Both the position numbers and the translations under genes were made by a program. 64,000 nt of DNA from Chryseobacterium sp. LAM-KRS1 (GTDB lineage: Bacteria > Bacteroidota > Bacteroidia > Flavobacteriales > Weeksellaceae). Under the pieces are notes generated by a model. It searched no databases. It was given only the letters and a program-made list of their open reading frames with translations, and was not told the origin of the DNA. Below, piece after piece: positions 32,781 to 40,382 of the stretch; the first letter of the stretch is position 1, and each line of letters begins with the position of its first letter. The stretch is from NCBI RefSeq assembly GCF_013184525.1, contig NZ_JAAOIZ010000001.1, positions 124,001 to 188,000 on the forward strand, given 5' to 3'.

Positions 32781-34208
32781 ATGTATCAGAAACTAACTCC
32801 TAAACAAAAAGCATTAACAATTAATCTAGATCCTACTATTTATGGTACTTTCGCGGAAATTGGAGCAGGGCAGGAGACTGTTCGGCATTTTTTTAGAGCA
32901 GGAGGCGCTTCGGGTACAATCGCTAAGGCGATGTCCGCTTATGACAAAGATTTTAGTGATGCGATCTATGGAAAAGAAGCTAAAAACAGGTATGTAACTC
33001 AGAACAGACTTCGTAAAATGCTTCGCTATGAAGTTGCCTTGATCGAAGAAAGAATTTCAAGAGAAAACAGCCCGAACAGAAAATTCTTTTCCTATGCCAA
33101 TACGGTAACAACCATCAATTTTGATAAAACGCTTAAAGGCCACGGTTGGGTAGGAATCCGTTTTCAGGTAAAAGAAAACGAAGGCTATAACGAAATCGTT
33201 ATCCACGTTAAGTTTAAAGAGAATGATGCTACATTACAGCAGGAGACTCTTGGAAATTTAGGGGTAAATCTGATCTTTGGAGCTTTTACATATTATGATA
33301 ATCCACGAACCTTAATTGAGTCATTATATGACGACATAGCGACCGACAATCTGGAAATTGATATGATAGATTTCAGCGGGCCGGCGTTCGATTATGTGGA
33401 TAACAGGCTGATGTCTTTACAACTGGTGAAAAACAATATGACGGATGCCGTTATTTTTAATAGCCAGGGTAATAATATGCTTCCTGCAGATATTTTATAC
33501 AAGAAGAATATCTTTGCGGTAAGAGGAAGTTTCAGGCCGGTGACCAAAGTGAATATCGATATGCTGCAAAACGGTATTGATCTATTTATGAAGGATGCAG
33601 CCTGTACGGAAGAACAAACGGAAATCCTGATTGAAATTACCATTTCCAACCTTCGTGCTGATGGTGATATCGATGAAAGAGACTTTATGGACAGGGTGGA
33701 TATCCTCGGTAAATTAGGATATACTGTAATTGTATCGAACTTCTCCGAATATTACCGATTGATCGATTATTTTGCCTCATATACAAGCGGAAATATAGGA
33801 GTTGCGATGGGGGTAAATAACCTGTTGATGGTGTTTGACGAGAAATACTATAAGAATCTCTCAGGAGGAATCCTGGAAGCTTTTGGTAAATTTTTCCGTA
33901 ACGGAATGAGGGTTTACCTATATCCATATAAGGATCCTGAAACTCATGAGTTGTTAGATTCATCAACGCTAAAAGTAGAGGAAAACTTAAAAGAGCTCTA
34001 TAAATATTTCAAACTCAATAACCGTATCGTAGATATTGAAAACTATAATCCGGAATTCCTGGAAATATACTCCAGAGAAATATTGAGAAAAATTGCCTGC
34101 AATATCAAAGGCTGGGAAACTCAGGTTCCGGAAGGAGTTGCAGAAATGATCAAAGAGCGTGGAATGTTCGGTTATAAAGAAGAGCTTTCCTTCAAACAAT
34201 TTTCTTAA
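32781..34208 (+). CDS. Conserved cytosolic protein of unknown function, 475 aa
   Basis: No signal peptide, no membrane helix, no recognised domain. The start MYQKLTPKQKALTINLDPTI and the block FAEIGAGQETVRHFFRAGGASGTIAKAMSAYD are strikingly Gly/Ala-rich and look like a conserved active or binding region. I have the impression that homologues are sometimes labelled TonB-dependent receptor or nicotinate-nucleotide adenylyltransferase in databases, but neither fits this soluble sequence. It is 12 nt upstream of the GAF/fRMsr-like gene, so the two form an operon ended by a terminator at 34693-34720. Confidence 0.85.
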   Translation: MYQKLTPKQKALTINLDPTIYGTFAEIGAGQETVRHFFRAGGASGTIAKAMSAYDKDFSDAIYGKEAKNRYVTQNRLRKMLRYEVALIEERISRENSPNRKFFSYANTVTTINFDKTLKGHGWVGIRFQVKENEGYNEIVIHVKFKENDATLQQETLGNLGVNLIFGAFTYYDNPRTLIESLYDDIATDNLEIDMIDFSGPAFDYVDNRLMSLQLVKNNMTDAVIFNSQGNNMLPADILYKKNIFAVRGSFRPVTKVNIDMLQNGIDLFMKDAACTEEQTEILIEITISNLRADGDIDERDFMDRVDILGKLGYTVIVSNFSEYYRLIDYFASYTSGNIGVAMGVNNLLMVFDEKYYKNLSGGILEAFGKFFRNGMRVYLYPYKDPETHELLDSSTLKVEENLKELYKYFKLNNRIVDIENYNPEFLEIYSREILRKIACNIKGWETQVPEGVAEMIKERGMFGYKEELSFKQFS

Positions 34209-34220
34209 AACAATAATATA

Positions 34221-34670
34221 ATGTCAGAATTAAAGAAAAGACTTTCTTCTATTCTTGAAAGTCCAAAACATAATACAGAAGAAAAACTCCAGAAAGTTTG
34301 CCATCTGTTGGATCAGGAGATCTCCTATTTCAACTGGACAGGTTTCTATTTTAAAAATGGAGATAAAGAAGAATTGATATTGGGTCCTTATGTAGGAGCA
34401 GAGACAGATCACACCATCATCCCTTATGGGAAAGGAATTTGCGGACAGGTTGCTGTTTCCAATGAAACGTTTGTGGTTCCTGACGTTCATCAGGAATCTA
34501 ATTATTTAAGCTGTTCGATAGATACAAAGGCAGAAATTGTGGTTCCTATCTTTAAAAATGGTGAAAATGTAGGGCAGATCGATATCGATTCCCACACAAT
34601 AGATCCGTTTACCAGTGAAGACCGCGAATTATTGGAATGGCTTTGTAATGAAGTTTCAAAGATCCTTTAA
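34221..34670 (+). CDS. GAF-domain protein, likely free methionine-(R)-sulfoxide reductase
   Basis: 149-aa single GAF domain. The two Cys expected for fRMsr are present in KGICGQVA (resolving Cys, about 74) and LSCSIDTKAEIVVPI (catalytic Cys, about 95), with VVPDVHQESNY between them. fRMsr reduces free Met-(R)-sulfoxide with thioredoxin. It follows the conserved 475-aa protein by 12 nt and precedes a terminator. The alternative is a plain GAF ligand-binding protein, but the Cys positions argue for the reductase. Confidence 0.8.
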   Translation: MSELKKRLSSILESPKHNTEEKLQKVCHLLDQEISYFNWTGFYFKNGDKEELILGPYVGAETDHTIIPYGKGICGQVAVSNETFVVPDVHQESNYLSCSIDTKAEIVVPIFKNGENVGQIDIDSHTIDPFTSEDRELLEWLCNEVSKIL

Positions 34671-34692
34671 TCGATCACATCTATAAAAATAT

Positions 34693-34720
34693 AACTCCGG
34701 AATTCAAGCCGGAGTTTTTT
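34693..34720 (+). terminator. Terminator after the fRMsr-like gene
   Basis: AACTCCGG/CCGGAGTT 8-bp stem, 8-nt loop, six T. Confidence 0.85.
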
Positions 34721-34768
34721 ATTTTATGTCTGAAATCATGGTGTAGGATAACTGTACTCTATGGCATT

Positions 34769-35497
34769 TTATAAATCAATTTCAGCTACCAGTTCCTTAA
34801 AGTAGTTCCCACATTTTGCAATATGGGTCCCATACCAGGAGAAAGCTTCTCCATCTACGATGATTATTTTTTTATCAGGGTAATATTCCTTTAATTCTGC
34901 AATATGTTTTTCTTTAAAAGGGAAAGGTTCTGATGAAAGCATGATCAGGTCTGTATCCGCCAGGTCCTGAATGGTTACCTCCGGATAACGGGTTTTATCT
35001 TTAAAACTGTTTTCAATACCTATTTCCGTCAAGATCCTGTGAATAAAAGTATCCGCACCCACTGTCATATAAGGGTTTTTCCAGATGAGATAGGCAGCCT
35101 TGATCTTAGAGCTGATTTTAGTCTGATTTAAAACCTCGTAGATCTTTAGATTATAGGCTTTAGCCCTTTCTTCTTTTTGAAAGATATTGCCCAGAGTTTT
35201 CAGTAGATAATAATTGTCTTCAATAGTTTCAACGTTGGTTACAACCACTTTGAAATCTTCCATCAAAGCCTCTACCTGTTCTTTGATATTTTCTTCTTTA
35301 TTGGCAAGGATAAGGTCCGGTTGCAGACCTTTAATCTTTTCGATATTCAGATTTTTTGTTCCACCGATAACGGGAACGTTTTTGATTTTGTCTTTGGGAT
35401 GAATACAGAATTTTGTTCTTCCGATAATCTCATTTTCAGTTAAACCCAAATCAAATAAAGCCTCAGTAATAGAGGGTACCAGAGAAATAACTTTCAT
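34769..35497 (-). CDS. Helical-backbone metal-receptor-type protein (BtuF-like, no signal peptide)
   Basis: 242 aa of the periplasmic-binding type III fold. It has VISLVPSITEALFDLGL at the N-terminus, IGRTKFCIHP, GGTKNLNIEKIKGLQPDLILANKEEN, the long linking helix about 100-130, and AYLIWKNPYMTVGADTFIHRIL in lobe 2. No signal peptide, so it would be cytosolic unless exported otherwise; similar signal-less BtuF-like proteins are common. Begins 19 nt after the mgtE stop, implying cotranscription with the magnesium transporter. Ligand unknown (cobalamin, heme or a metal chelate). Confidence 0.8.
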   Translation of the reverse strand: MKVISLVPSITEALFDLGLTENEIIGRTKFCIHPKDKIKNVPVIGGTKNLNIEKIKGLQPDLILANKEENIKEQVEALMEDFKVVVTNVETIEDNYYLLKTLGNIFQKEERAKAYNLKIYEVLNQTKISSKIKAAYLIWKNPYMTVGADTFIHRILTEIGIENSFKDKTRYPEVTIQDLADTDLIMLSSEPFPFKEKHIAELKEYYPDKKIIIVDGEAFSWYGTHIAKCGNYFKELVAEIDL

Positions 35498-35516
35498 TTT
35501 TAGACTTTGCCTAAAA

Positions 35517-36839
35517 TTACAAAAGTTTACCGGTTAAGAAAAGTCCGGCTACGGAAAAGTAAATAATTAATCCTGTAACATCCACTAAGGTAGCTACAAA
35601 AGGAGCAGATGATGTTGCAGGGTCGAGTTTTAATTTCTTTAGAATAAAAGGAACCATCGAACCGGAAAGTGTTCCCCAAAGCACAATCAATACCAGGGAA
35701 ACGGCCACGCTTAAACCTACATATACCCAGTGAGCACCATAGCTGAAGAACCCGGCTTCATGCCAGATCATGATCCTTAAAAATCCGATAAGGCCAAGTA
35801 TTCCTCCGAGGAACAACCCGGTAAAGATTTCTTTCCTCATTACATACCACCAGTCTTTTAATCCGATTTCCTGAAGTGCCATCGCCCGGATGATAAGCGT
35901 TGCAGCCTGTGAGCCGGAGTTTCCACCACTGGAGATAATTAATGGGACAAATAATGCCAGTACAACGGCTTTTTGAATTTCATCCTCGAAATATCCCATT
36001 GCCGAGGCAGTAAGCATTTCGGAAAAGAATAATATGATCAGCCACATTCCTCTTTTTTTGACCATTTCAATGAGGGAAGTCTGGGTGTATGGTAAATCAA
36101 GAGCTTCAAGACCCCCAAATTTCTGGATATCTTCGGTGTTCTGCTGTTCGATCTGGTCAAGGATATCATCGATGGTTACAATCCCTACAAGGACTCCTGA
36201 TTCCGTGATAATGGGAAGTGCGGTGCGGTCATATTTTTCGAAATAGGTAACTGCATCCTCTTTTGAGGTCATTGTGGTAATGGCAACAAAGTGGTTATCC
36301 GTTAATTCCGAAACAAGAGTATCTTCTTCTGCCAGTAATAGACTACCAAGCGCTAAATCGTCAATGAGACGGTTCCTTTCATCTACTACATACAGATGGT
36401 TCATTGTTTCCACCCTTTTTCCTACTTTCTTGATCTGCTGTAAACATTTTTTCACTGTCCATTCCTTACGGATCTGGATGTAATACGGAGTCATCAGACG
36501 GGCAATGGAGTCGGAATGGTATCCTAAAAGCTTTAATGCAATCCTCCTTTCCTGTGGGTTAAGATGATTGATTGAATACTTAATAAGCTCATCAGGAAAA
36601 TCTTCAAACAGGGCAGTCCTGTCATCCGGAGTCATCGCATTCAGGATCTCTGAAACTTCATCACTACCGATACTTCTGATCGTTTCCTCCTGGAAATCAG
36701 GATCAAGATGGGAGAAAACCTCTGCTTTGTATTCTTTAGGAACCTTTAAAAACGCCAGGAGCCTCTCATCAGCAGGAAGGTTGCTAAGAGTTTCGGCAAT
36801 ATCGGCAGGATTTAAGATAAGTTCGTCAGTATAATTCAA
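35517..36839 (-). CDS. mgtE: Magnesium transporter MgtE
   Basis: About 440 aa. The N-terminal MgtE_N superhelix includes [27 protein letters not shown] and [27 protein letters not shown] pair follows (about 115-245; [35 protein letters not shown]), and then five membrane helices of the channel domain with the pore region [20 protein letters not shown]. The CBS and N domains close the pore when Mg2+ is high. No ATG lies near the N-terminus: an in-frame TTG at 36863 lies inside the TATTTTTG promoter box, so TTG 36839 is chosen. It is followed by the BtuF-like gene. Confidence 0.92.
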   Translation of the reverse strand: MNYTDELILNPADIAETLSNLPADERLLAFLKVPKEYKAEVFSHLDPDFQEETIRSIGSDEVSEILNAMTPDDRTALFEDFPDELIKYSINHLNPQERRIALKLLGYHSDSIARLMTPYYIQIRKEWTVKKCLQQIKKVGKRVETMNHLYVVDERNRLIDDLALGSLLLAEEDTLVSELTDNHFVAITTMTSKEDAVTYFEKYDRTALPIITESGVLVGIVTIDDILDQIEQQNTEDIQKFGGLEALDLPYTQTSLIEMVKKRGMWLIILFFSEMLTASAMGYFEDEIQKAVVLALFVPLIISSGGNSGSQAATLIIRAMALQEIGLKDWWYVMRKEIFTGLFLGGILGLIGFLRIMIWHEAGFFSYGAHWVYVGLSVAVSLVLIVLWGTLSGSMVPFILKKLKLDPATSSAPFVATLVDVTGLIIYFSVAGLFLTGKLL

Positions 36840-36860
36840 AGCGTGAGATTTTAGGATATG

Positions 36861-36868
36861 CAAAAATA
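36861..36868 (-). promoter_or_regulatory. TAnnTTTG -7 box for mgtE
   Basis: TATTTTTG on the minus strand. It overlaps the most upstream possible TTG start (36863) and therefore argues for a start further in. Confidence 0.5.
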
Positions 36869-36967
36869 ATTCAATTTTTTAAAATTGACCAATGATGTGA
36901 CAAAATTAAGGATTTATTAAAGTTTTACACCTGTATTGAATGGCTATGACATTTTATCAATAAAAAA

Positions 36968-36988
36968 ACATCCGCTTATTGCGGATGT
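36968..36988 (-). terminator. Terminator of the Cys-rich peptide cassette
   Basis: ACATCCGC/GCGGATGT 8-bp stem with a 5-nt loop; on the minus strand it is followed by TTTTTTTA. Confidence 0.85.
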
Positions 36989-37020
36989 CCGGTGAAATTT
37001 TAAATTTCATACTCTGTATT

Positions 37021-37182
37021 TTATTCTATAGGTTCACAGTTCGGTATATCGGAAGCAATACACATTCCGCCGGAGCAGCACTCCCCGAAGCCACACTGTG
37101 ATGAGTTCTTACATTTCGTTATCGGACCAGCGCCTTTTATTTCCTTTTGTTGATTCCGGTTTAGTTTTTTAAGATTTTTCAT
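37021..37182 (-). CDS. Cys-rich double-glycine-leader peptide A (bacteriocin-like)
   Basis: 53 aa. The leader MKNLKKLNRNQQKEIKGAG is followed by a core with six Cys: 24, 30, 35, 36, 41 and 49 (C-x5-C-x4-CC-x4-C-x7-C). The leader end is GAG rather than GG. It is the last of three tandem paralogues, 28 nt behind peptide B, and is followed by a terminator. Leaders of this kind are processed and exported by C39-peptidase ABC transporters; none is in the window. The core may be a disulfide-rich peptide. Function unknown; databases may label similar peptides bacteriocin-like. Confidence 0.8.
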   Translation of the reverse strand: MKNLKKLNRNQQKEIKGAGPITKCKNSSQCGFGECCSGGMCIASDIPNCEPIE

Positions 37183-37210
37183 AGCAGTTTTAATTTTAGT
37201 TTTGTTTCAG

Positions 37211-37354
37211 TTAAGCCTCAATGCATGCAGTTGGTACGCATATGTTATTGCAACACCATGCTCCAAAACATTGGGAATGGTCTGTACATCTTTTAAGAGC
37301 TCCTCCGTTAATTGCTTTTTGTTCCTGTCTGTTGAGTTTTTTAAGATTTTTCAT
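37211..37354 (-). CDS. Cys-rich double-glycine-leader peptide B
   Basis: 47 aa. The leader MKNLKKLNRQEQKAINGG ends in GG at 17-18. The core has six Cys at 23, 29, 34, 35, 39 and 44 (C-x5-C-x4-CC-x3-C-x4-C), the spacing of small cystine-knot peptides. Leader and Cys scaffold are nearly identical to peptide C, while the loop residues differ (NNI versus NGT, PTA versus IDA). It lies 41 nt behind peptide C and 28 nt before peptide A. Confidence 0.82.
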   Translation of the reverse strand: MKNLKKLNRQEQKAINGGALKRCTDHSQCFGAWCCNNICVPTACIEA

Positions 37355-37395
37355 GGTAAATAGTGTTTAAATTATACATTCTGTGGTTAATGATA

Positions 37396-37539
37396 TTAAA
37401 ATTCTAAGCATGCATCGATAACACATGTGCCATTGCAACACCATCCTCCAAAGCATTGCGAATGATCGTTGCATCTTATAAGGCCTCCACCTTTAATTGC
37501 CTTTTGTTCCTGTCGGTCTAATTTTTTTAAATTTTTCAT
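37396..37539 (-). CDS. Cys-rich double-glycine-leader peptide C
   Basis: 47 aa. The leader MKNLKKLDRQEQKAIKGG is followed by a core with six Cys at 23, 29, 34, 35, 39 and 44, like peptide B. HSQCFG and WCCN are shared with B. First gene of the cassette on the minus strand, so the promoter should lie in 37540-37666, where no clear TAnnTTTG box is found. Same interpretation as peptide A. Confidence 0.82.
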   Translation of the reverse strand: MKNLKKLDRQEQKAIKGGGLIRCNDHSQCFGGWCCNGTCVIDACLEF

Positions 37540-37963
37540 AGTATGTAGGTTTTAATGAATGACTAATTTAATAAAAAATCATTTATTATTCACATTATTG
37601 TAGAGTTATTTGTCTGTTGAATATTTTTTTTATCTATTGAGGCAGAGTTTGTTAACGATAAAAAAAACACCTGCGAATATCGCAGGTGTAATAATGAATT
37701 TAAAAAATGAAGAGATTTATTTTCTATAATTAAAATTTTATCAGATTAACAAGATGAAATGTTCGATAGATGAATAAGGCAATGTATTAAAACATATTTG
37801 CCCTCTTTATGCAGATTTATTGAAGTATTTCATGGTGTGTTAATTTTTAGTTTATGACTAAATTAACAAAAATAGTTGAATTATTCACAAATAATTTTAA
37901 AAATTTTTATCAAAATTTATTAAAATTGTGATATATAATGAATTATGAAAAAAAATAGAATTG
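37540..37963. other. AT-rich intergenic region upstream of the peptide cassette
   Basis: 424 nt without a convincing gene. It holds the promoter region of the peptide cassette (37540-37666), a perfect terminator hairpin (37667-37689), and a short minus-strand frame (ATG 37833, MKYFNKSA then stop) that may be a remnant of another small peptide gene or chance. Confidence 0.5.
37667..37689 (-). terminator. Terminator upstream of the peptide cassette
   Basis: Perfect 10-bp stem ACACCTGCGA/TCGCAGGTGT with a 3-nt loop and eight T on the minus strand. It isolates the peptide cassette from transcription of the 186-aa gene. Confidence 0.88.
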
Positions 37964-38524
37964 TTAGAATCCTGCTTCTGAGGAAGGTTTTATTTTTCTT
38001 AGTTTCCTAAGAATCGCTTTTATAGCTCCGTTTGTTCCGATTTTTATAGAATTCTCTGCAGAACCCAGAAGACGCATATTTTTCCTGTAGGTATCATAGT
38101 CGGATTCTGTAATAAGGTTGCCGGTTGCGTCAAAAAGTTTCATACTCACAACAACCTGGTTGGAGAACACATACTTTCCAATTCCCACTTTAAAGTATTT
38201 AACTTTCGGAACGACGGCAAAATCAGCATCATTGTTGAAGCAGTAATCAGCAATCGTCTGTGAATCTACGCTGTCAAATGGAATCTGGATTTCGGTACGC
38301 AGCATTTTATTCTTTTTATAGCCGCTTAAGTTATCCGAAACAGCACTGAAAAATGCATGATTGGTAGGTTCTTTTATTTCATCAATATCAGGCTCTACCT
38401 CGGGATTGAAGTATAAAACCTTTTTTATCCTGTCTTCAGAAGAAGCACCCTTTTGTGCTTTCACTGAAACAATACTGATCAATAAAAAAATGGAAACCGT
38501 GGTAAAAAGTAAAGTTTTTCTCAT
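37964..38524 (-). CDS. Secreted protein of unknown function, 186 aa
   Basis: Signal peptide residues 1-23 (TVSIFLLISIVSVKAQ). The mature part has a conserved-looking core (DADFAVVPKVKYFKVGIGKYVFSNQVVV) and ends in a basic helix (IKAILRKLRKIK). It resembles predicted periplasmic proteins with a beta-sandwich that are common in Flavobacteriia, but no family is assigned. A TAnnTTTG box (TAATTTTG, 38538-38545) lies 13 nt before the ATG. Confidence 0.7.
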   Translation of the reverse strand: MRKTLLFTTVSIFLLISIVSVKAQKGASSEDRIKKVLYFNPEVEPDIDEIKEPTNHAFFSAVSDNLSGYKKNKMLRTEIQIPFDSVDSQTIADYCFNNDADFAVVPKVKYFKVGIGKYVFSNQVVVSMKLFDATGNLITESDYDTYRKNMRLLGSAENSIKIGTNGAIKAILRKLRKIKPSSEAGF

Positions 38525-38537
38525 TTGTCTTCGTTTG

Positions 38538-38545
38538 CAAAATTA
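38538..38545 (-). promoter_or_regulatory. TAnnTTTG -7 box for the 186-aa secreted protein
   Basis: TAATTTTG on the minus strand, 13 nt before the ATG at 38524. Confidence 0.6.
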
Positions 38546-38632
38546 CTCTCTTTTAATGGGATGGCATACATTTTATTAAGAAATTTTTAACATTTTTTTC
38601 TATCAATTTTGATATATGAAATCAATAATGTT

Positions 38633-38662
38633 TTGCAGGATTAAAAATTAGTCGTACTTTTG
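38633..38662 (+). promoter_or_regulatory. Complete promoter for rpsO
   Basis: TTG (38633-38635), 19-nt spacer, TACTTTTG (38655-38662). The ATG is 35 nt downstream. Matches the flavobacterial consensus TTG-N17-23-TAnnTTTG. Confidence 0.75.
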
Positions 38663-38697
38663 CACCCGTTACATAATAATCATTAAACAATATTGGA

Positions 38698-38967
38698 ATG
38701 TACTTAACAACAGAAAAAAAGCAGGAAATTTTCTCAAAACACGGGAAATCTGCACAGGACACAGGAAGTGCTGAAGGGCAAGTAGCTCTTTTCACTTACA
38801 GAATCAATCACTTATCTCAACACTTAAAGGCGAACCGTCACGATTTTGCAACGGAAAGATCTTTGGTGAAATTAGTAGGTAAAAGAAAAAGTTTACTAGA
38901 TTACCTTAAAAATAAAGATATCGAAAGATACAGAGCAATTATTGCTGAACTAGGTTTAAGAAAATAG
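38698..38967 (+). CDS. rpsO: 30S ribosomal protein S15
   Basis: 89 aa, the normal length of S15, an RNA-binding protein of the central domain of the small subunit. Signature elements: FSKHGKSAQDTGSAEGQVALFTYRINHLSQHLKANRHDF (about residues 14-52) and GKRKSLLDYLKNKDIERYRAIIAELGLRK at the end. Monocistronic: promoter at 38633-38662 and terminator at 38990-39020. Here pnp lies 3.3 kb downstream on the same strand, although the two are adjacent in many bacteria. Confidence 0.97.
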   Translation: MYLTTEKKQEIFSKHGKSAQDTGSAEGQVALFTYRINHLSQHLKANRHDFATERSLVKLVGKRKSLLDYLKNKDIERYRAIIAELGLRK

Positions 38968-38989
38968 TCTACAAGATTTTCAAAAAATA

Positions 38990-39020
38990 AAAAGCAACTT
39001 CTCACGAGGTTGCTTTTTTA
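38990..39020 (+). terminator. Terminator after rpsO
   Basis: AAAAGCAAC/GTTGCTTTT 9-bp stem with a 10-nt loop running into T residues. Confidence 0.9.
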
Positions 39021-39106
39021 TTTTAACAATAAATTTAAATTTAGTTAATAATATTATTAATTTATACCAAATGAATACTTAGATTTGCCAATCTTAAACT
39101 AAACTG

Positions 39107-40279
39107 ATGTTTTTAAGGCATTTCTACTTGATTGTATCCGGCCTTATTTCTGCTTGCTGCTATTCGCAGGAAAATGAAATACCAAGACCATCTTCATTCG
39201 TTCTGTCTGGCGGATTCGAATATGGTAATATTCTACGGACTAACGAACCGTTAAAAGGATACAAGAATACTAATTATACCGGCTATTCTGTTCAGATCCT
39301 TAAACAAACTGCAGGTAATAAACATTGGGAAAAACAATATAATTATCCTCAATATGGTATTGGATTCTTTGCTTTCGATTTTCTTGATAATAAAGAGATG
39401 GGATCACCATTTGGAATATATGGTGTCTACAATGCGAAACTCGGACAATGGGGAAAACTGAAGTGGTATCACCATGTAGATTTTGGAATTGCTTTTAATT
39501 CAAATCCATTCGATGAGGATCATGGATATTACAACACGTCTTTAGGATCCGGAACAAATATGTTCATCAGTTTGGGTACGGGAATGTATTATGAACTCGG
39601 TCGTCATTTTGACATCGGACTGAATCTGAAATTCAATCATCTTTCGAACGGGTCATTAAAGTTTCCGAACAAAGGATTGAATACTTTTGCTCCACAGATC
39701 AGCCTTGTTTATTATCCCGAAAGAGCAGTTCCGCGAACCAATGATTCAATTTCATTTAACACAAAGAAATATAACACCCTTGAAGTTTCGGCTTTCGGAG
39801 GGCGGAAAAATATTTTTTACAGGGGCGGACAACGTGAGGAATTGAAAAAACTTTATGAAGGTTTTAATTATTCCGTTTATGGGGTAGAAGCTTTTTATAT
39901 GCATCAATATTCTTCTAAGTCGGCGTATGGACTTGGAGTGGGCATTACTCATGACGAACAGTACAACCACACCATGTATGTGGCTGATAGTACACTTTAC
40001 CAGCAAAAACGTTTTTCACATGATAAGTTATTGTTTAGTGTAATTCCTTCTTACAGGTTGATCATCGGTAAATTGAATGTGAATGTAGGAGCTGGTTATT
40101 ATCTGTTTAAGAAAGAACGTAAATACGACAGCCCTGCTTTTTTTCAAAAAATAGGATTACAGTACCAGATCACAGATCGCCTCTTTGCTTCTTTTGGGAT
40201 CAATGCGTATGACCTGCACATTGCAGACTATCTTGAATGGAGGATCGGATATACTTTTTCCAGAAGGGAAAGAAGATAG
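39107..40279 (+). CDS. PagL-like acyloxyacyl hydrolase (lipid A 3-O-deacylase) with extra C-terminal barrel half
   Basis: 390 aa, predicted outer-membrane beta-barrel with a signal peptide ending near ACCYSQ. Residues 25-200 contain the PagL core with HLSNGS at 178-183, the catalytic His178 and Ser180 (PagL H-x-S), and GLNLKFNHLSNG in a strand. PagL is about 170 aa; this protein continues with about 190 further residues of alternating strand pattern. PagL removes a 3-O-acyl chain from lipid A, so a similar role in LPS modification is likely. The start is ATG 39107. Confidence 0.8.
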   Translation: MFLRHFYLIVSGLISACCYSQENEIPRPSSFVLSGGFEYGNILRTNEPLKGYKNTNYTGYSVQILKQTAGNKHWEKQYNYPQYGIGFFAFDFLDNKEMGSPFGIYGVYNAKLGQWGKLKWYHHVDFGIAFNSNPFDEDHGYYNTSLGSGTNMFISLGTGMYYELGRHFDIGLNLKFNHLSNGSLKFPNKGLNTFAPQISLVYYPERAVPRTNDSISFNTKKYNTLEVSAFGGRKNIFYRGGQREELKKLYEGFNYSVYGVEAFYMHQYSSKSAYGLGVGITHDEQYNHTMYVADSTLYQQKRFSHDKLLFSVIPSYRLIIGKLNVNVGAGYYLFKKERKYDSPAFFQKIGLQYQITDRLFASFGINAYDLHIADYLEWRIGYTFSRRERR

Positions 40280-40306
40280 GGATCTGTATATATGCTCACA
40301 AAAAAA

Positions 40307-40357
40307 GCTTCATTTAAAATATTCCTTTACTGTGAAATGGATCATTTTAAATGAAGC
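40307..40357. terminator. Long-loop bidirectional terminator between the PagL-like and sugar-permease genes
   Basis: Perfect 14-bp stem GCTTCATTTAAAAT / ATTTTAAATGAAGC with a 23-nt loop; on the minus strand it is followed by seven T, on the plus strand by a T-rich stretch. Confidence 0.8.
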
Positions 40358-40382
40358 CGTATTATTTTATTCTGTATTTTAA

